From positions 79,218,756 through 79,278,755 of the forward strand of contig CM060731.1 of NCBI GenBank assembly GCA_030704615.1: DNA of 60,000 nt. Reading direction: 5' to 3'. The notes below the pieces were generated by a model. It was not told the DNA's origin. It ran no database searches and worked only from the letters and a program-made list of their open reading frames with translations. The DNA is from Takakia lepidozioides (lineage: Eukaryota > Streptophyta > Takakiopsida > Takakiales > Takakiaceae). The translations under genes were made by a program, and so were the position numbers. Positions 24,896 through 36,639 of this stretch are shown here, one piece after another; the stretch's first letter is position 1; every line of letters starts with the position of its first letter.

Positions 24896-27116
24896 GGGGC
24901 CAAGAAAATTGTTCCTGGATAGGTGTGATCATAAAATGCTTAGATTTCGGAAGCCATGCCTGTCGCGCCTGTCATATGAGGAATCTCATAGGTTGCACCC
25001 CCGTAGAGGTTAACTTGACAAAGTATCATAGGACAGTCCTCTCATCCCTCTAACGAATCATAGTCATCCTGCTTTGTACCGAAGGTGAATCAGTTTTACT
25101 TCTGATTGGAAGCCACTCATTCCTGATATAGTCATGTAACATAACCTCAATCAACCTCCAATATGCACAATCGACTGAAGTATGTAGTTGGAAACGCTGT
25201 AATTCTCAAGAGTTTGAGAAAAATATGGCCACCACGGGATAGCTATTGCGTCGGCTCAACTACTATAGGGGACAGTTTTGTGGATACCAAAAGGATGACA
25301 TTGCCAAGGATTCATGGCCCTACGAGGAAGGAGAGAGACACACACATACACACAGTGACTCATTCATAAACTTACGTGCCACTGAAAAGATATGACTGCG
25401 CTAACCAAAAATACTCGCGAGCGGCTCGCTGCGTCCCTCTGAAGTGCCTTCCGCCAGGTCTTTGGCTAGAACCGATCCCAGGCAGCACAGGCCCGCCACC
25501 AAACCAACCCAATTCGTGACCATGCGGCTCGTTCTGTGCTGGGTTGCACCCATTATTCTTGAAAGAGCAAGAAGATACAAAATTGGGTAAGGAACAGACG
25601 AGAGGGTGCGTGAACGAAAGGAGGAGATGGGTTAAGTCTGTAACGCGATCTTTGGTGCATAGATAAGCAAGTGTCTTACGTAATGACTATTGGGTATCTT
25701 GAGATCCAAGGGATTGTACCATTGTGGTGTGCCTGCAAGTACCCACCACCTTCGTGCACCATTACCAAACACGCAGGCGCATTACAGGCTTGTGCTTGGC
25801 ACTTATTAGGGTTAAAAGCCGTAAGCCCAGCCCTGTTTGGTTATGGTTAACAACAACTTCGAGCTCTCTAAATAGCTCCTTCAACCTCCGAAGCTCGGGT
25901 GTGCTGGCACACATGAAATTGGGTAGGCACATGGACGCCGCACTAAGTATCCACGCATCATGCATGACTGAGGAGCCCACAGTAGTAGTGCAGTGAGAGT
26001 GGCCCGAGTTGTGAAGGTTGCGATTGTATTGCCCATTTTACGGCTCATCGTCGAAGAAAGGGTCCACAAGGGGCCTAGAGGCCGTAGCCTGTAGTGAAAG
26101 AATTTGAATTCTCTATGCCACATGGCAGCCTGTGGATTTGATTCTACATTGCACTTTTTGGGTGTCTTGCGATCATCACACGAGTTTGAGTTGATGTCGA
26201 TTATCGTTGAAAAACTCGAAAATCTTTTGTACGCTGTGAGTCAGATTCGATCCTTCACCTAATCAGCATCTTCATTCAGCGGTGGGATTCAACCTGCACT
26301 GATCTTACTCCCTAGTATTTGCCGCAGTAACCACATGAGTGAATCACGGCCATGCTGCTGCCTTGGTGCCTGGAAGCAAATCAGTCTAATGCAGCATTTG
26401 CGTCACATTCCCCACCTCTCTAGGGTACCGGTTACGAAGCCTTATGGATATGCAACCTCATCGGAACTCACATTGTGGGTGAGGTGCCTACGCTTTAACC
26501 CATCAATCAGGGTCAGCAGACTGTCCCTCTCTATATTCACCCAAACCCAGGAAGACCAAGGAGTAGATCGAGGAGATGTATGTCGGGCCTCTTTTGTACA
26601 TCACGGCCAGATTGTGGTTGTGCGTTGTATTTCAAGGGGTGACACGAGGAAGAAGTGCATGCGGCAGTAGGAGCTGCAGCCTCTCTCTTGCAAGTCAACT
26701 GGGAGGTTCTGCGACTGTCGCCTTCCTCTTTCGCCCTTTTGGCCCACCACATGGATTTGTAGATGTGTTCTGGGACGGTGAATACATTCTTTTCCTGTCT
26801 TCTCCTCTTCCTCTGCATAAAGTCAAATACAAACCACTTCCCCTTAAACTTTGGGGATCAGATAGAGCACATTCGCCACTGAAATCCACAACAATGTGGG
26901 ATAAATTACGTTCTTCATAGGAGAGGAAGGTGCGAAATCAGGTTCTCTCTACCTGAGACCTCAATTCCTGTGGATGGTTTGCGACCCAGTTAAAACGGTC
27001 TGAATTGTCATATGGACACCGACAGCAACATGATCAGTATCCATTGTGTTTAAAAAGACAATACAAATTGGTTTCTTAATCAGGTCTTTCTTCCTCGCTC
27101 CGTGGTGTAGGAGGAT
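24896..27116. other. Intergenic, no supported gene
   Basis: Open frames at 25724-25996, 26335-26670 and 26576-26920 have no recognisable domains and overlap each other on both strands. The last 200 bases may hold the 5' part of the channel-like gene downstream. No first exon or promoter could be fixed. Confidence 0.45.
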
Positions 27117-30100
27117 GTGGAGACCAAAAAGAAAACGAATGAAGCAGGGCTACTCCTGATGGTGGGGATTCTTCTGGGTGGCTGTTTTGGTTACAAACCA
27201 ACTTCCTGTCCTACAGCTCATGCTGCTACAGCCGAGGTTCCGTCTTTCTTAATCTTCTCTCAAATCCTGCAGACTTTAAAAGTCCCTGGAATTGCTGATC
27301 CGATTACTTTGTATAAATTGGAAGCGTGACCCAGTTTGAAGGTCCTCATTGTGCAATTTTGCCTTCTGTTGGGATTTATGAAGTTTCCTTCTACCTGTCA
27401 ATGTTTGAAGTATGTCTAGAGGCAAATGTTCTATATTGGGTCCGAAACCCATAAATCTTGTGTAAATCCTGATGTGGAAGGGATCCTTTGCATCCCCAGA
27501 TTTTTATAAAGGGAGCACCCACTAAAGTACCAGCTCAAAAGGCTACATTTGAGGAGAGGGCTGTATATGCCCTTGACTATATTTTTGCAACTGAGCCTGG
27601 AGGCAAGGTATTGCCATCCCCCTTTCCCCATCCCATCTTTACCCTTCTTTGCTGAATGAAGATGTGGTGAGAAATCTCACAAATGAATATGCATTATTGT
27701 CCCACTTATGGGACAAAAGCACACGTCGAACAACAAATTACTAGAAATCAGGTAGGGACAGCCATTTTGTGGTGAAGGGAAAGGAGAGAGAAGTAGGGAG
27801 GGATGAGCAAAGAGACATACGGCTACATAGACGATGACATAAGGAGAGCGAAAATAAGCATGATGACTTGACAAACAGAGATAAACAGACCACTGAATGT
27901 CTTCCGCTTAATGACTTTAGTTTGCTGCCCTTGACAGGCAGCGATCTTACTGGCCATCTGTGCTATGTCGACAGTTTTTGGAGGTATCCCTCTATCCTCC
28001 TCTTTGTCTCGGTTTTCTTTTCATTCCCTGGACTTGTTTCCAGTCTGTGACATGGGGGAGGACATCTTGGATGACCTCAAGGGTCTACCCACTCTCGGCA
28101 CTAGACTGAAATTTAAACTCAGGGCAGGAAGCCTACCTTTGAACAGCAAACAGAAGCAGAGAGGAAAGGGGAAGTGGGCAGCATGGACATTTGTTGCAGA
28201 TGCGGGCACCCATGTAAATGAGGTACAAACCATCTCTCTTAATCAATCATGCTATGCCTGCTCTTTGTTGTTGCATTGATGAAAAGTAGGATTTGGGGGA
28301 ATAAACAGTATGATGTACATGGTGAGCTGAGCTGAAACTAGTCACTGATATCCCTTTCAGCAATTGCTTTCTTCTGCTCTTGTAGCAGGCAGGGTTTCCA
28401 ATGTTTGCTTGACATGTCAAATGCTTGGTATTTACCTGTTTTGCACAGCATTCCTTAACAGGTTTATGCCGCAAATTGATTTGAGATAAAGATACAAGCA
28501 GATGACTGTTAGCTGAGGATTTGTTCATGATGCAACAGGGATTCAGTGTAAAATGAAATTTGTTCCCAAGTTGGTGCTGATGTGCAGGATACGTTCAAGA
28601 AGAGGCTGGTTGCTGTCCCTCTCACCGTCGTTGGCATACATGGCCACAAGCAAAGTATTGTGGTCTTGGAGATCGGGTGAAAATAGATATGGATAAGGAC
28701 ATGCAGGTAGCCCTTCCTCTTGCAACCCGCCATGGATCCAAGGTTGAATTTGTCCATTCCTCAAATGATCTATGCCATTGACCCTGTGTTTGGGTACCAT
28801 TCTAGTCTAACATATTAGGTCTTCAAATTGTTTTGGCAATTATCAAAAAGCTGTGTCCTCTGTTGGAACATCACTGAGCTTGACAATTTCAGGTGATCAC
28901 CAGAAAAGGTGTTGCAACAGCAACAGCAGCCAATATACAAGCCTGGTGTTGGCGTACTTATCAGAGCTGAAAGCAGACATAGTGGTAGAGCTTGGTGAAC
29001 TGGAGAATGTACATGTTTTGAAGCAAATGCTTACAACTCTGACAACCTATGCAAACAAGGAAGTGCCATCAAGGCTCAATTCCCTTCCTTCAGTTACTAC
29101 CGATCCTGCCACAGTGCTTGCAGGCGAAAGGTTTGTATTGTCAACCTTTCTTAATTTTGAGCACAAACATTTGGTAATTTTGCATACTTGCAAACGAATA
29201 ATCTGGGTCATTCTTTTCCCTGTAATAAGTGTATCAACTGAAAACCCCTGACTGATTAGGAACAGTCCAATTTAGTGGATACTTTTCAGCTTGCTTAGCA
29301 GAAAGCACTCGTGTCTAGGTTGGCTCTATTTGTACTTATATTGTGTGTCTGCCTTTATGCTTTGACATGCAAAAAATTGTCCTTTTGAGACAGCACTTAA
29401 TGCAAGGAAATGTTCAGAACTGTTTCCTCTGTTTGAATCTCCACATTATTCATTTTCCTGGAGTCTCAATTGGGCCATCAAGCATTTTGCCTGGTGGCCC
29501 TCCCTTAGCATTGTGCACCCCTCCAATCACCAGCCATTTTACCTTGTTCTAAAAACAGGGAAGTGACTAGAAAAGTACAATGTTTGTCATACGACAGCAG
29601 TCTGAAAATTTGTTGAAACTTGTGCATACTAAAATGTGTCAGGATGGCAGGCTTCAGAAAATTGTGCCAGTAGCAACTAGGGACATGGTGATGCGTATAA
29701 TGGTTGAAAGGGCATTACAGCCAGGGACCGCTGCTGTGGCAGGAGAGCTCTTGCATTTTGATGGCTTTGAGTTCTGTTTCAAGCAGTGGTATATCTCAAG
29801 ATCTCTCTCCATGTATTTTATGGCTTGCAGTTTATATGTCATGCCGTTTGTCAGGTCATTATGGCTCTAGAGGCCTGCAAAATAAAGCTTAAAATATATT
29901 AAGATTGTAAGAGTATGTTGATTTTCTGGCCGGGAGAGCAGGCCAGAGCTGGTTCTGTCAACAGAGAATCCAGATTATCAGACAACATTAAAGCCAACAC
30001 CTTAGACACTAGTTCCGTCAATTTTAAAAGATTAAAACTGCGAGTTTGATGGTAGTTTTTAATCTGGTGCTTAAAGCATGAAGAGCCTGTGTTGGATTTA

Positions 30101-30612
30101 TAAAATTATACAGTCAGCATGGTTTACAGTTCACTGAAAGATCAGTTGAAGGGGAACAACAAAAAGCAGGTGCAGAAGACATGGCTCAATGACTCGGTAC
30201 AGCCAGACCAGCTGCAGGCAATGGTACTGGCCCAACTGGCAGAGGATGCTGATGTTGGAGGCGTGCTGGACGAAGTAGTGAGCGACTATGGCAGCTCCAT
30301 TCTGCTGCAGGGCATAGGTGATTCAACCAAATAAAACCTTTCATACTTTTGAGTTCGAAGTTGATACTAAATAAAAAGCATGAAGAGTGATATTTGTGCT
30401 TAACATGTACTCACATGTACATGGTTGGGTGTTTGCTATTTACCTTGTAGGTGCTTTTGCCAACCCTGGTGAGTGCTTCAACTTCTGGGAGCTTCAGGCC
30501 CGAGCTTTGCATCATGGGGACCTTGTGGGTGCTCAATCCATTGAACAAAGGGGAAGTTTTGAGCTGGAGTGAGGATGATGAAGTGCTTGTCCTAACAAGG
30601 CCAAGCATGTAA
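27117..30612 (+). pseudogene. CASTOR/POLLUX (DMI1)-type ion channel, plus-strand remnant with frame breaks
   Basis: Exon-like blocks follow the family order. These are a hydrophobic segment at 27150-27190; ERAVYALDYIFATEP (exon 27500-27607), the conserved segment before the pore; and WAAWTFVADAGTH ending at a GT near 28221, which corresponds to the pore/filter region. RCK-type pieces follow: QSIVVL then DRVKIDMDKDMQ with RHGSKVEFVHSS at 28640-28760; ADIVVELGELENVHVL at 28975-29025; and SENLLKL through VMRIMVERALQPG and FDGFEFCFKQW at 29600-29790. The C-terminal piece LAQLAEDADVGGVLDEVVS lies at 30235-30285, then FNFWELQARALHHGDLV, VLNPLNKGEV and DEVLVLTRP at 30480-30610. Frame changes occur at about 28665 and about 30520, and several blocks lack good splice sites. 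Relatives are nuclear-envelope or plastid-envelope cation channels. It is either a decayed copy or an intact gene with assembly errors. Confidence 0.7.
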
Positions 30613-31633
30613 GGGGGAAACATGGAGTGAACTAATTTTTCCCTCTGAAATGTTGATTCACCCCAGAGGGAACTACCGAGTAATTTCGTAGCATGCCGAA
30701 TCTCCAGAGAAGTTAAGAATCTAGTCTTTATCACAAGATTAAATGTATGGATGAAAAAGGTCGATTTTTGCCAAAGCAAACTTAAATTGTGGTGTCACTT
30801 CACCCTAATCGGGCGTAGTTGCCCCAACCTCCCCCAAGGACTCCAAAGTCCTCCCGGGTCAGCAGAAAAGATATTCCACATATTCTGGAAATATGCAAAG
30901 AACTTACATGTAATGGCAAAACAAAAAATGTCCTCATGCTAGAAAATCTGATTCTGAGAAAAAATTGGAAATAGTTTTCAGTTCTTTCTTTCCTCCCCCC
31001 ACCCCACACGCCCACCCCCCCCCCCCCCGGGCAATTAATACTTCATAAACTCAAATAGATGTATTTGAATCATTTTTATCATTCACTGGTGAAATGCTGT
31101 TGTTTACGATATTGTAATATTGCAATTATTATTAAACTTTTTCATTTTTAATTTTATAGTATGCCGATGAGGGTTTTTTAAAAATTTCCTACCAGAATTT
31201 CCAGGTAAATTTCTCTATCTGTTAAAATACCTTCATCACAGACCATGTAAGCAGTGACCCTCTTGATGGAGGGTACCTGATAATGCTTATAACTTGTATT
31301 TCATGTTACTCCCCTACGAACCTACACATGACCCCCTTTCAAAGTTGGGGTGGCCATAATGCTCCATTGGACCTACTTGGTAGATTGGTCGTGTGTGGTG
31401 GGGCAGAGGCCCAAAACAACGATTTTACCTGACCTTGTTGATGGCCTTTTTGGAATTTCCTACTTTTAGGCTACCGCGAACTGCTCATGTGCCCAGCACG
31501 GCCTTGGGCTGTCTCCGTGGGTTTGGTGAAACTATCCACTAATGCTAGGAAAAGAAATATATTCGACTTTTCAGCTACCCGGCAACACCACATTCTCTGA
31601 AACTCTTTTATTTAAAAAAAAATGGTGTAAGGG
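30613..31633. other. Intergenic with a C-homopolymer
   Basis: No gene. A cytosine run of about 18 occurs around 31011-31028 beside C/A-rich sequence. The rest is A/T-rich. Confidence 0.5.
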
Positions 31634-32140
31634 CAGTGTTGGGCGGTTATTTGAATTTCTCTCTAATACCCGACGGTTACCTATCCGGGTATATATATAT
31701 GTGTGACCGGCGGAGGTGAAAAAATGAAGTAACCGGTCCAGTTAGGAACCGGCGGAGGTCACGCATTCAAATAACTGAGCAAAAAACCTCTTAAAGAACC
31801 GCCCAATACCCGCGGTTATTTGATGAAAACCGTTGGTTATTTGAGGTTTTTGCAAGTGACCGTAACCGCTGAGGCTATATTTAGCCATAAAAATTTTATT
31901 AACCGCAACCGCGGTTAATAGTTTCCTAAAATTCGAAACAACCGGACGCCAGTTAAGAAAAAAATCAAATAACCGCCCAACACTGGTGTAGGGGACGGAG
32001 ACGGCTCAAGGCGTTTGTCATCAACAACGGCGACGGTGCATGGAGCCCGTCATCAACAATGGTGACAGGCAAGATCACCCGTTACCGTGGATTTGGCTAA
32101 ACTATCCAGTAATGCCAGGAAAAGTAATATAGTCAATTTG
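31498..32140. repeat. Direct repeat bracketing the hAT-like MITE
   Basis: A segment near 31515-31565 (gtgggtttggtgaaactatcc...aatgctaggaaaag) recurs at about 32085-32130 (gtggatttggctaaactatcc...aatgccaggaaaag), a diverged direct repeat of roughly 50 bp on either side of the MITE. It is too long and too diverged to be its target duplication and suggests an older local duplication. Confidence 0.5.
31634..31985. mobile_element. 352-bp hAT-like MITE
   Basis: The ends are CAGTGTTGGGCGGTTATTTG and its perfect reverse complement at 31966-31985. The interior is made of further inverted and direct copies of ggcggttattt / accgg motifs and has no ORF. CAGTG...CACTG termini are typical of hAT elements, which make 8-bp duplications. 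Flanks read tgtaaggg on the left and gtgtaggg on the right, an imperfect match offset by one base. Confidence 0.75.
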
Positions 32141-32842
32141 TCCCTGCCCAATGACACAAAAACTTTAAAGCTTTTTATTTTTAAGCAAATGTTTTATGGA
32201 TCGCCCATCAAAGCATGAAACTATGGGTAACATGGGATGCATTGAACATCTTGTCTCTATTGAAGCCCAACCGGACCATAGTTTGTAATGTCACTCTAAG
32301 TTTGAAAAAAAATAAAAATAAATCCATGGTGACATTGTTGGAGCTCAAATTGTACCACGTGTTATTCTAATCATTGCCCTTCAAATGCTAACAACATTGA
32401 GAGATCGAGGTAAAGATCGAGTTCCAGATCGTCGAGGTAAAGTTTGATTTTGCTTTTGACTTATGTTGTTAATATTTCTATTTCATTCATCTATCGAACT
32501 CAATTGAGGTTTAAGTTTTTGGGTTGTTTTCAGTATGTCAACAAATAGAATGTGAAAGAAATACGCTTCCACTCTAAGCCAATGCGGGGATGCTAAAGCG
32601 TGAGCCTGGAAGCATGAGCATGTGAGCCCATGAGCCGGGTCAGGCTCACGTCTATGAGGATCTAATACCGTGGAAGACAGACCCATAACCGCAGAAGTAG
32701 GCCCCACGCATAGGAAGAGGAAGACCACACTAATTGATATAGAGAACAGAACCCAAATTGCAACATTGAATGACGTAAAATTGCGGACGTTGACGATGGC
32801 AGTGCTAGACGGTTCCCACATTATATTTTATTTTGGGTGGAA

Positions 32843-33556
32843 TAGCCCTCCAAAAATGCGGTCGTTGACGACCGCAATTCAGAACGGCTCACACCAAAAA
32901 AAATGAAAATATCAAAATATCAAAATATTTTTGTTATTATTTTGTTATTTTGTTTTGGCGATAGCCCTTCAAAAATGCGGTCATTTGACGACCACAATTT
33001 AGGACGGCTCCCACTTATATATATATATATATATATATATAGCCCTCCAAAAATGCGATCGTTGACGACCACAATTCAGGACAGCTCCTACACCAAAAAC
33101 GAATTATAAAATTATAAAAGTATAAAAAGCAGAAAAAAAATGTTTTTTTTTTGTTGGTGGGATAGCTCTCCAAAAATGCCCTCCAAAAATGTGATCGTTG
33201 ACGACCGCAATTTAGGACGGCTCCCACCCAAAAATATATATATTACTATTATTCTTATTATTATTATTTGAGTGGGATAGCCCTCCAAAACTGCAGGTGT
33301 TGATGACCGCAATTCAAGATGGCTCGCACCCAAAAGAACCAAAAACAATATAGGATAGCCTTCCAAGAATGCAGTCGTTGGCGACTGCAATATAGGACGG
33401 CTCCCATCCACAAAGAGAAAAGAAAAAAACAACAAACAAACAATATAAAAAACCAAACAAACAAACATATTGTTTTTCTGTGTTTTGTTTTTTTTTTTGG
33501 TGAAATAGCCCTAAAAGAATGAGGTCGTTCACGACCGAATTTAAAACGGCTCACAC
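32843..33556. repeat. Seven-copy short tandem unit with palindromic core
   Basis: The unit is about 52 bp, beginning AGCCCTCCAAAAATG, with the near-palindrome GCGGTCGTTGACGACCGC and ending ACGGCTCCCACC. Copies lie near 32843, 32960, 33041, 33165, 33279, 33355 and 33507, joined by variable A/T spacers (one a TA-dinucleotide run at 33017-33040). Mutations in one half of the palindrome are sometimes matched in the other (copy near 33355: GCAGTCGTTGGCGACTGC), so pairing may be conserved. Function unknown. A weaker ancestral-looking copy lies at about 32775. Confidence 0.8.
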
Positions 33557-34126
33557 CCCCCCCCCCCCAAAAAAAAAATTTAAAAAAAAACGTTGGTGGG
33601 AGAGCTGTTATGACCAGACGTGCTATTATTTTCTATTTCATGATATATTCAAACTTGAATTTCACATCTTTTATGCTTGCAAACTAAAACTCATCACAGT
33701 TTGTATAGACATTATTCCGCGGTTATAGGTCCGAAGTGTTGTCCCACGGATATAGGTCATGTTTCGTGTTGATGATGTGGCATGAGCCTAGAAAATTTTC
33801 CACGTGGCAAGCATGAGCGTAGGCTCACACGATGTCATCAACATGTGAGTATAGGCTCACAAACTCACGGCGTAGCGTCATTGAGCCAATACATTGTTAC
33901 AATAAGGTAAATGCACAGATGGGTGGACCAAAAATTACGTAACATGTTGTTTCTGCAATAACCTCCCTCCATGGTTTTATCCATATTTGTCCAACAAGTC
34001 AATATTTCATCTAAATTTATGTGTGACAGGGTTTCTAACTACAATAAACTACGAAGACACCATCCACACGCGTTCATTGCCATTTTTCTGAGGTTTTGGA
34101 CCCTGTAGTGGGCAAAGGTTTATACA

Positions 34127-35585
34127 ATGTCAGGGGTTGTGAGTTCAAGTTCTGGGGCGGGATCGTCTGGGGGGCGGAGGAAGAAAAAACGTACCCACGA
34201 GCGGGATAGCCAGGTCAACAAGCCAGACTACCCGGGACCGGATGCCTTGGATAGGGTGAAAGAAGTGGTAGCAGATTATTTCAAGGGTAGGGACTTGATG
34301 AGGCTGGAGAGTGCTTATGTTAGGCATGGATGGGAGGGGTTTCAGATTTTTCAGCAAAATATGGAGAGGAAAATGACAAACGCTTTGGCGGGGGCTAAGT
34401 GGATGGCGGACAGGGACAAGCCGAAGTTCAATCGGTGGATCCAAAGCAGGGCGAAAGACGTCACGTGGAATTTGAGGCAGCTAATGAAGACATGGAAGGG
34501 CAGAACAACCGAGGGTCGAGTGCCCTCCGCCGAAGCTGAGTTAATGCGGCGTGTTGAGTATTGGGCTTGCTCGGCAAGTCAAAATTCACATCGCCGGACT
34601 AGGGTTGTCTCTTGGAAGGCGGGGTCATCGGGCGGGGGAGGCACAACTGGTCTTTATTACCTGAACAATAAAAAATGGGTTAGAGATTGGCCCTTACAAA
34701 GAATGAGGGTATGCTAAGGTCCGTCACTATAGGATTGTTGGTGATTCTAGAATACCAGAGCGTTGGGAGCTAACGGAAAAAAAACCCAAGTCTAAAAATC
34801 CAGAAAATGCGTTGAGACAACATAACGACGAGTGTTTGGCAGTGAAGTTCCAGCATCCGGGTGTTATCTCGTATTTTGCTGTGAATGCACGTGAGGTAGA
34901 GGGTTACATTCGCTGGTGGAATGGGGGGACAATACGCGACATGATGAACCTTGACAGAAAATGGGGCAACGATTCAGACAACGGGGTGGTTTTGGAACAA
35001 AGGGGAACGGAAGCAGAGTTCCAGGAATGCGATCGCTTGCTTCGTTTTCGGAAAGTGCGCAGTAAACTTGCATGGGCACTGGTGTGCGTCATGGATGTTG
35101 TCCACAAGAACGGTGTCATGCACAACGACTTGTCCCCCGACAACATCTTGTTGCATTTTCCAGATGGCACCGAGGAGATCAAGATTGGGGTGTGTGATTG
35201 GGGCTTAGCCACCCCATTGGGCATACGCAAAGCCTCGCCGTACCAGTTTGAAAACCAAGACAAGCTGGACCGGGAACTCGCGAAAAGATGGTGGGTGGAA
35301 AAATATATTGCATCGGTTTTCAATGCAAATGTCACGCCCCACCCCCAGGACATGACGTCGGAGGCCTTTGTCGTTGGGAAGATAGCGGTACGAATAAATG
35401 GTGGCGCTCATTATGATCAAATTATGTTCCGGGATCAATTTACGGGAGGTTGTTGGCATTCAATGCTACAAAGGTTGTACGACAACAACAAGAATGAGAT
35501 AGTCACATTAACACATGTAGTACTTCGGTTCATGGGCAAGCCATTCAATTGGCCTGAGCCGAAAGACGTATATAGGACGGAGTAG
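34127..35585 (+). pseudogene. Intronless protein-kinase-like gene with one frameshift
   Basis: The first frame, 34127-34717, opens with a Ser/Gly-rich basic leader (GGRRKKKRTHERD) and a charged helical region. The second, open from about 34713 to the stop at 35583-35585, carries a kinase-like fold. It has CLAVKF (the VAIK-lysine position), GVMHNDLSPDNILLHF (catalytic loop with HND in place of HRD, Asp and Asn kept) and VCDWGLATPL (DFG replaced by DWG, Asp kept). The two frames meet at 34705-34715 in a GAGGG run, so one missing or extra base would join them into about 485 aa. I see no glycine-rich loop. No introns are needed, unlike neighbouring genes, which hints at a retro- or transposon-borne copy. 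The substrate is unknown. Kinase similarity is fairly sure; activity is not. Confidence 0.65.
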
Positions 35586-35663
35586 ACCATAGTCTCGTAG
35601 ATATGAGATTTCTGGCGGTACAATGGTTCTTTTATGAAGACATAACTCAATTTTGATCGTGCA

Positions 35664-36203
35664 TGTAATAAATAAAGTCCCATTGTAAATATTACATTGC
35701 ATATGCTCGACCCTGGCACCTGTCATCGCAACAAAAATGGTTTGTGTACTGGCTCACTGTTTATATTTGTAATGTTCCAAGGTTTCGGATATGGTTATGG
35801 GAAAACAATATATTAGTTCCGTATGAGTTAGACAACAAACGTCTCATCTCATTCAACTATGCGACACTACCATGAGAAGCATGGATCGGAAAGTAATAGG
35901 TGCACATGCGACCTCCGAACATTTGATACTAGGTCTCTACTTAAACGTGTGGAGGTCGCATGTACACCTATTACTTTTTTATCCATGCCACTCATGGTAG
36001 TATCGCACAGTTGAATGAGATATGGAACATTTGTTGTCTAACTCCTATGGATCCAATATATCATTTTCTCAGTACCCTGTCAGAAACATTGAAAACATTC
36101 GCAGTTACAAACAGTGCCACAATACACGGCCGGTTTTGTTGAAATGACATTTGTGAGGTTCGAGCGTATGCAATTTATTATTTACAACGGAATTTTATTT
36201 ACT
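35664..36203. repeat. 540-bp imperfect palindrome downstream of the kinase-like gene
   Basis: The sequence from 35664 to about 35916 is matched by the reverse complement of about 35951 to 36203, with a centre near 35933. Examples are TCATTCAACTATGCGAC against GTATCGCACAGTTGAATGA, AGTTAGACAACAAA against TTTGTTGTCTAACT, and GGAGGTCGCATG at the core. Identity falls outward but remains visible to the ends. There is no ORF. It begins 79 bp after the stop of the kinase-like gene, so one arm may derive from its 3' flank. Confidence 0.8.
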
Positions 36204-36283
36204 TGGGAGACCGGTACTGCTATTGGAGCGCAACTGATGGTGCGAGTTCTCTATTGATTGGAGCTGTCACAACCAATGTCAAC

Positions 36284-36633
36284 AATCATATTTACGGTAA
36301 GGTGTTTCATGCTATTGTTGTTCCTCTAGTTGAATTCTGTAGTACTCTTTTTGCTATTCCCATGCCAACATTCTCTGAGACTGTCATGTTCAAACAGACG
36401 TATCAGCCACCCCGGCCAGCTTGCAGGCTGCAGCCATGGCCCACCATAAATTGAATGAATTGGAGATTTTGTGCGAAGTTCCTGGTTTCATGTCCGTGGT
36501 GGCTGATACGGAATTCGGAATATGGCAGTCGCAGTGGACCTGATGTTGTTGGCATGGGAGTAGCAAAACGATTCCTAAATAATTCTGCTACATGAACATC
36601 GGTAGTATGAAACACCTTGCAGTACATATGATT
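36284..36633. repeat. Second foldback (about 350 bp)
   Basis: AATCATATTTACGGTAAGG...TTGGCATGGGA-type sequence at 36284-36370 pairs with CCAACA/GGCATGGG...CATATGATT at about 36545-36633. An inner arm CGTATCAGCCACC (36399-36411) pairs with GGTGGCTGATACG (36498-36510). Arms are diverged (roughly three quarters identical by eye). It sits just right of the larger palindrome. Confidence 0.65.
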
Positions 36634-36639
36634 CTTGAG

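Noticed and set aside
28509-28757. Minus-strand ORF in the channel gene
   Set aside because: Lies opposite RCK-like coding sequence; a shadow frame.
31011-31028. Poly-C run as a structural element
   Set aside because: Simple homopolymer, possibly of uncertain length in the assembly; no other support.
33015-33554. Overlapping minus-strand ORFs with hydrophobic stretches
   Set aside because: They are by-products of the tandem unit and A/T spacers, not genes.
32843-33556. CRISPR array
   Set aside because: Unit is too long and diverged, spacers are low-complexity, and the genome is a plant nucleus.
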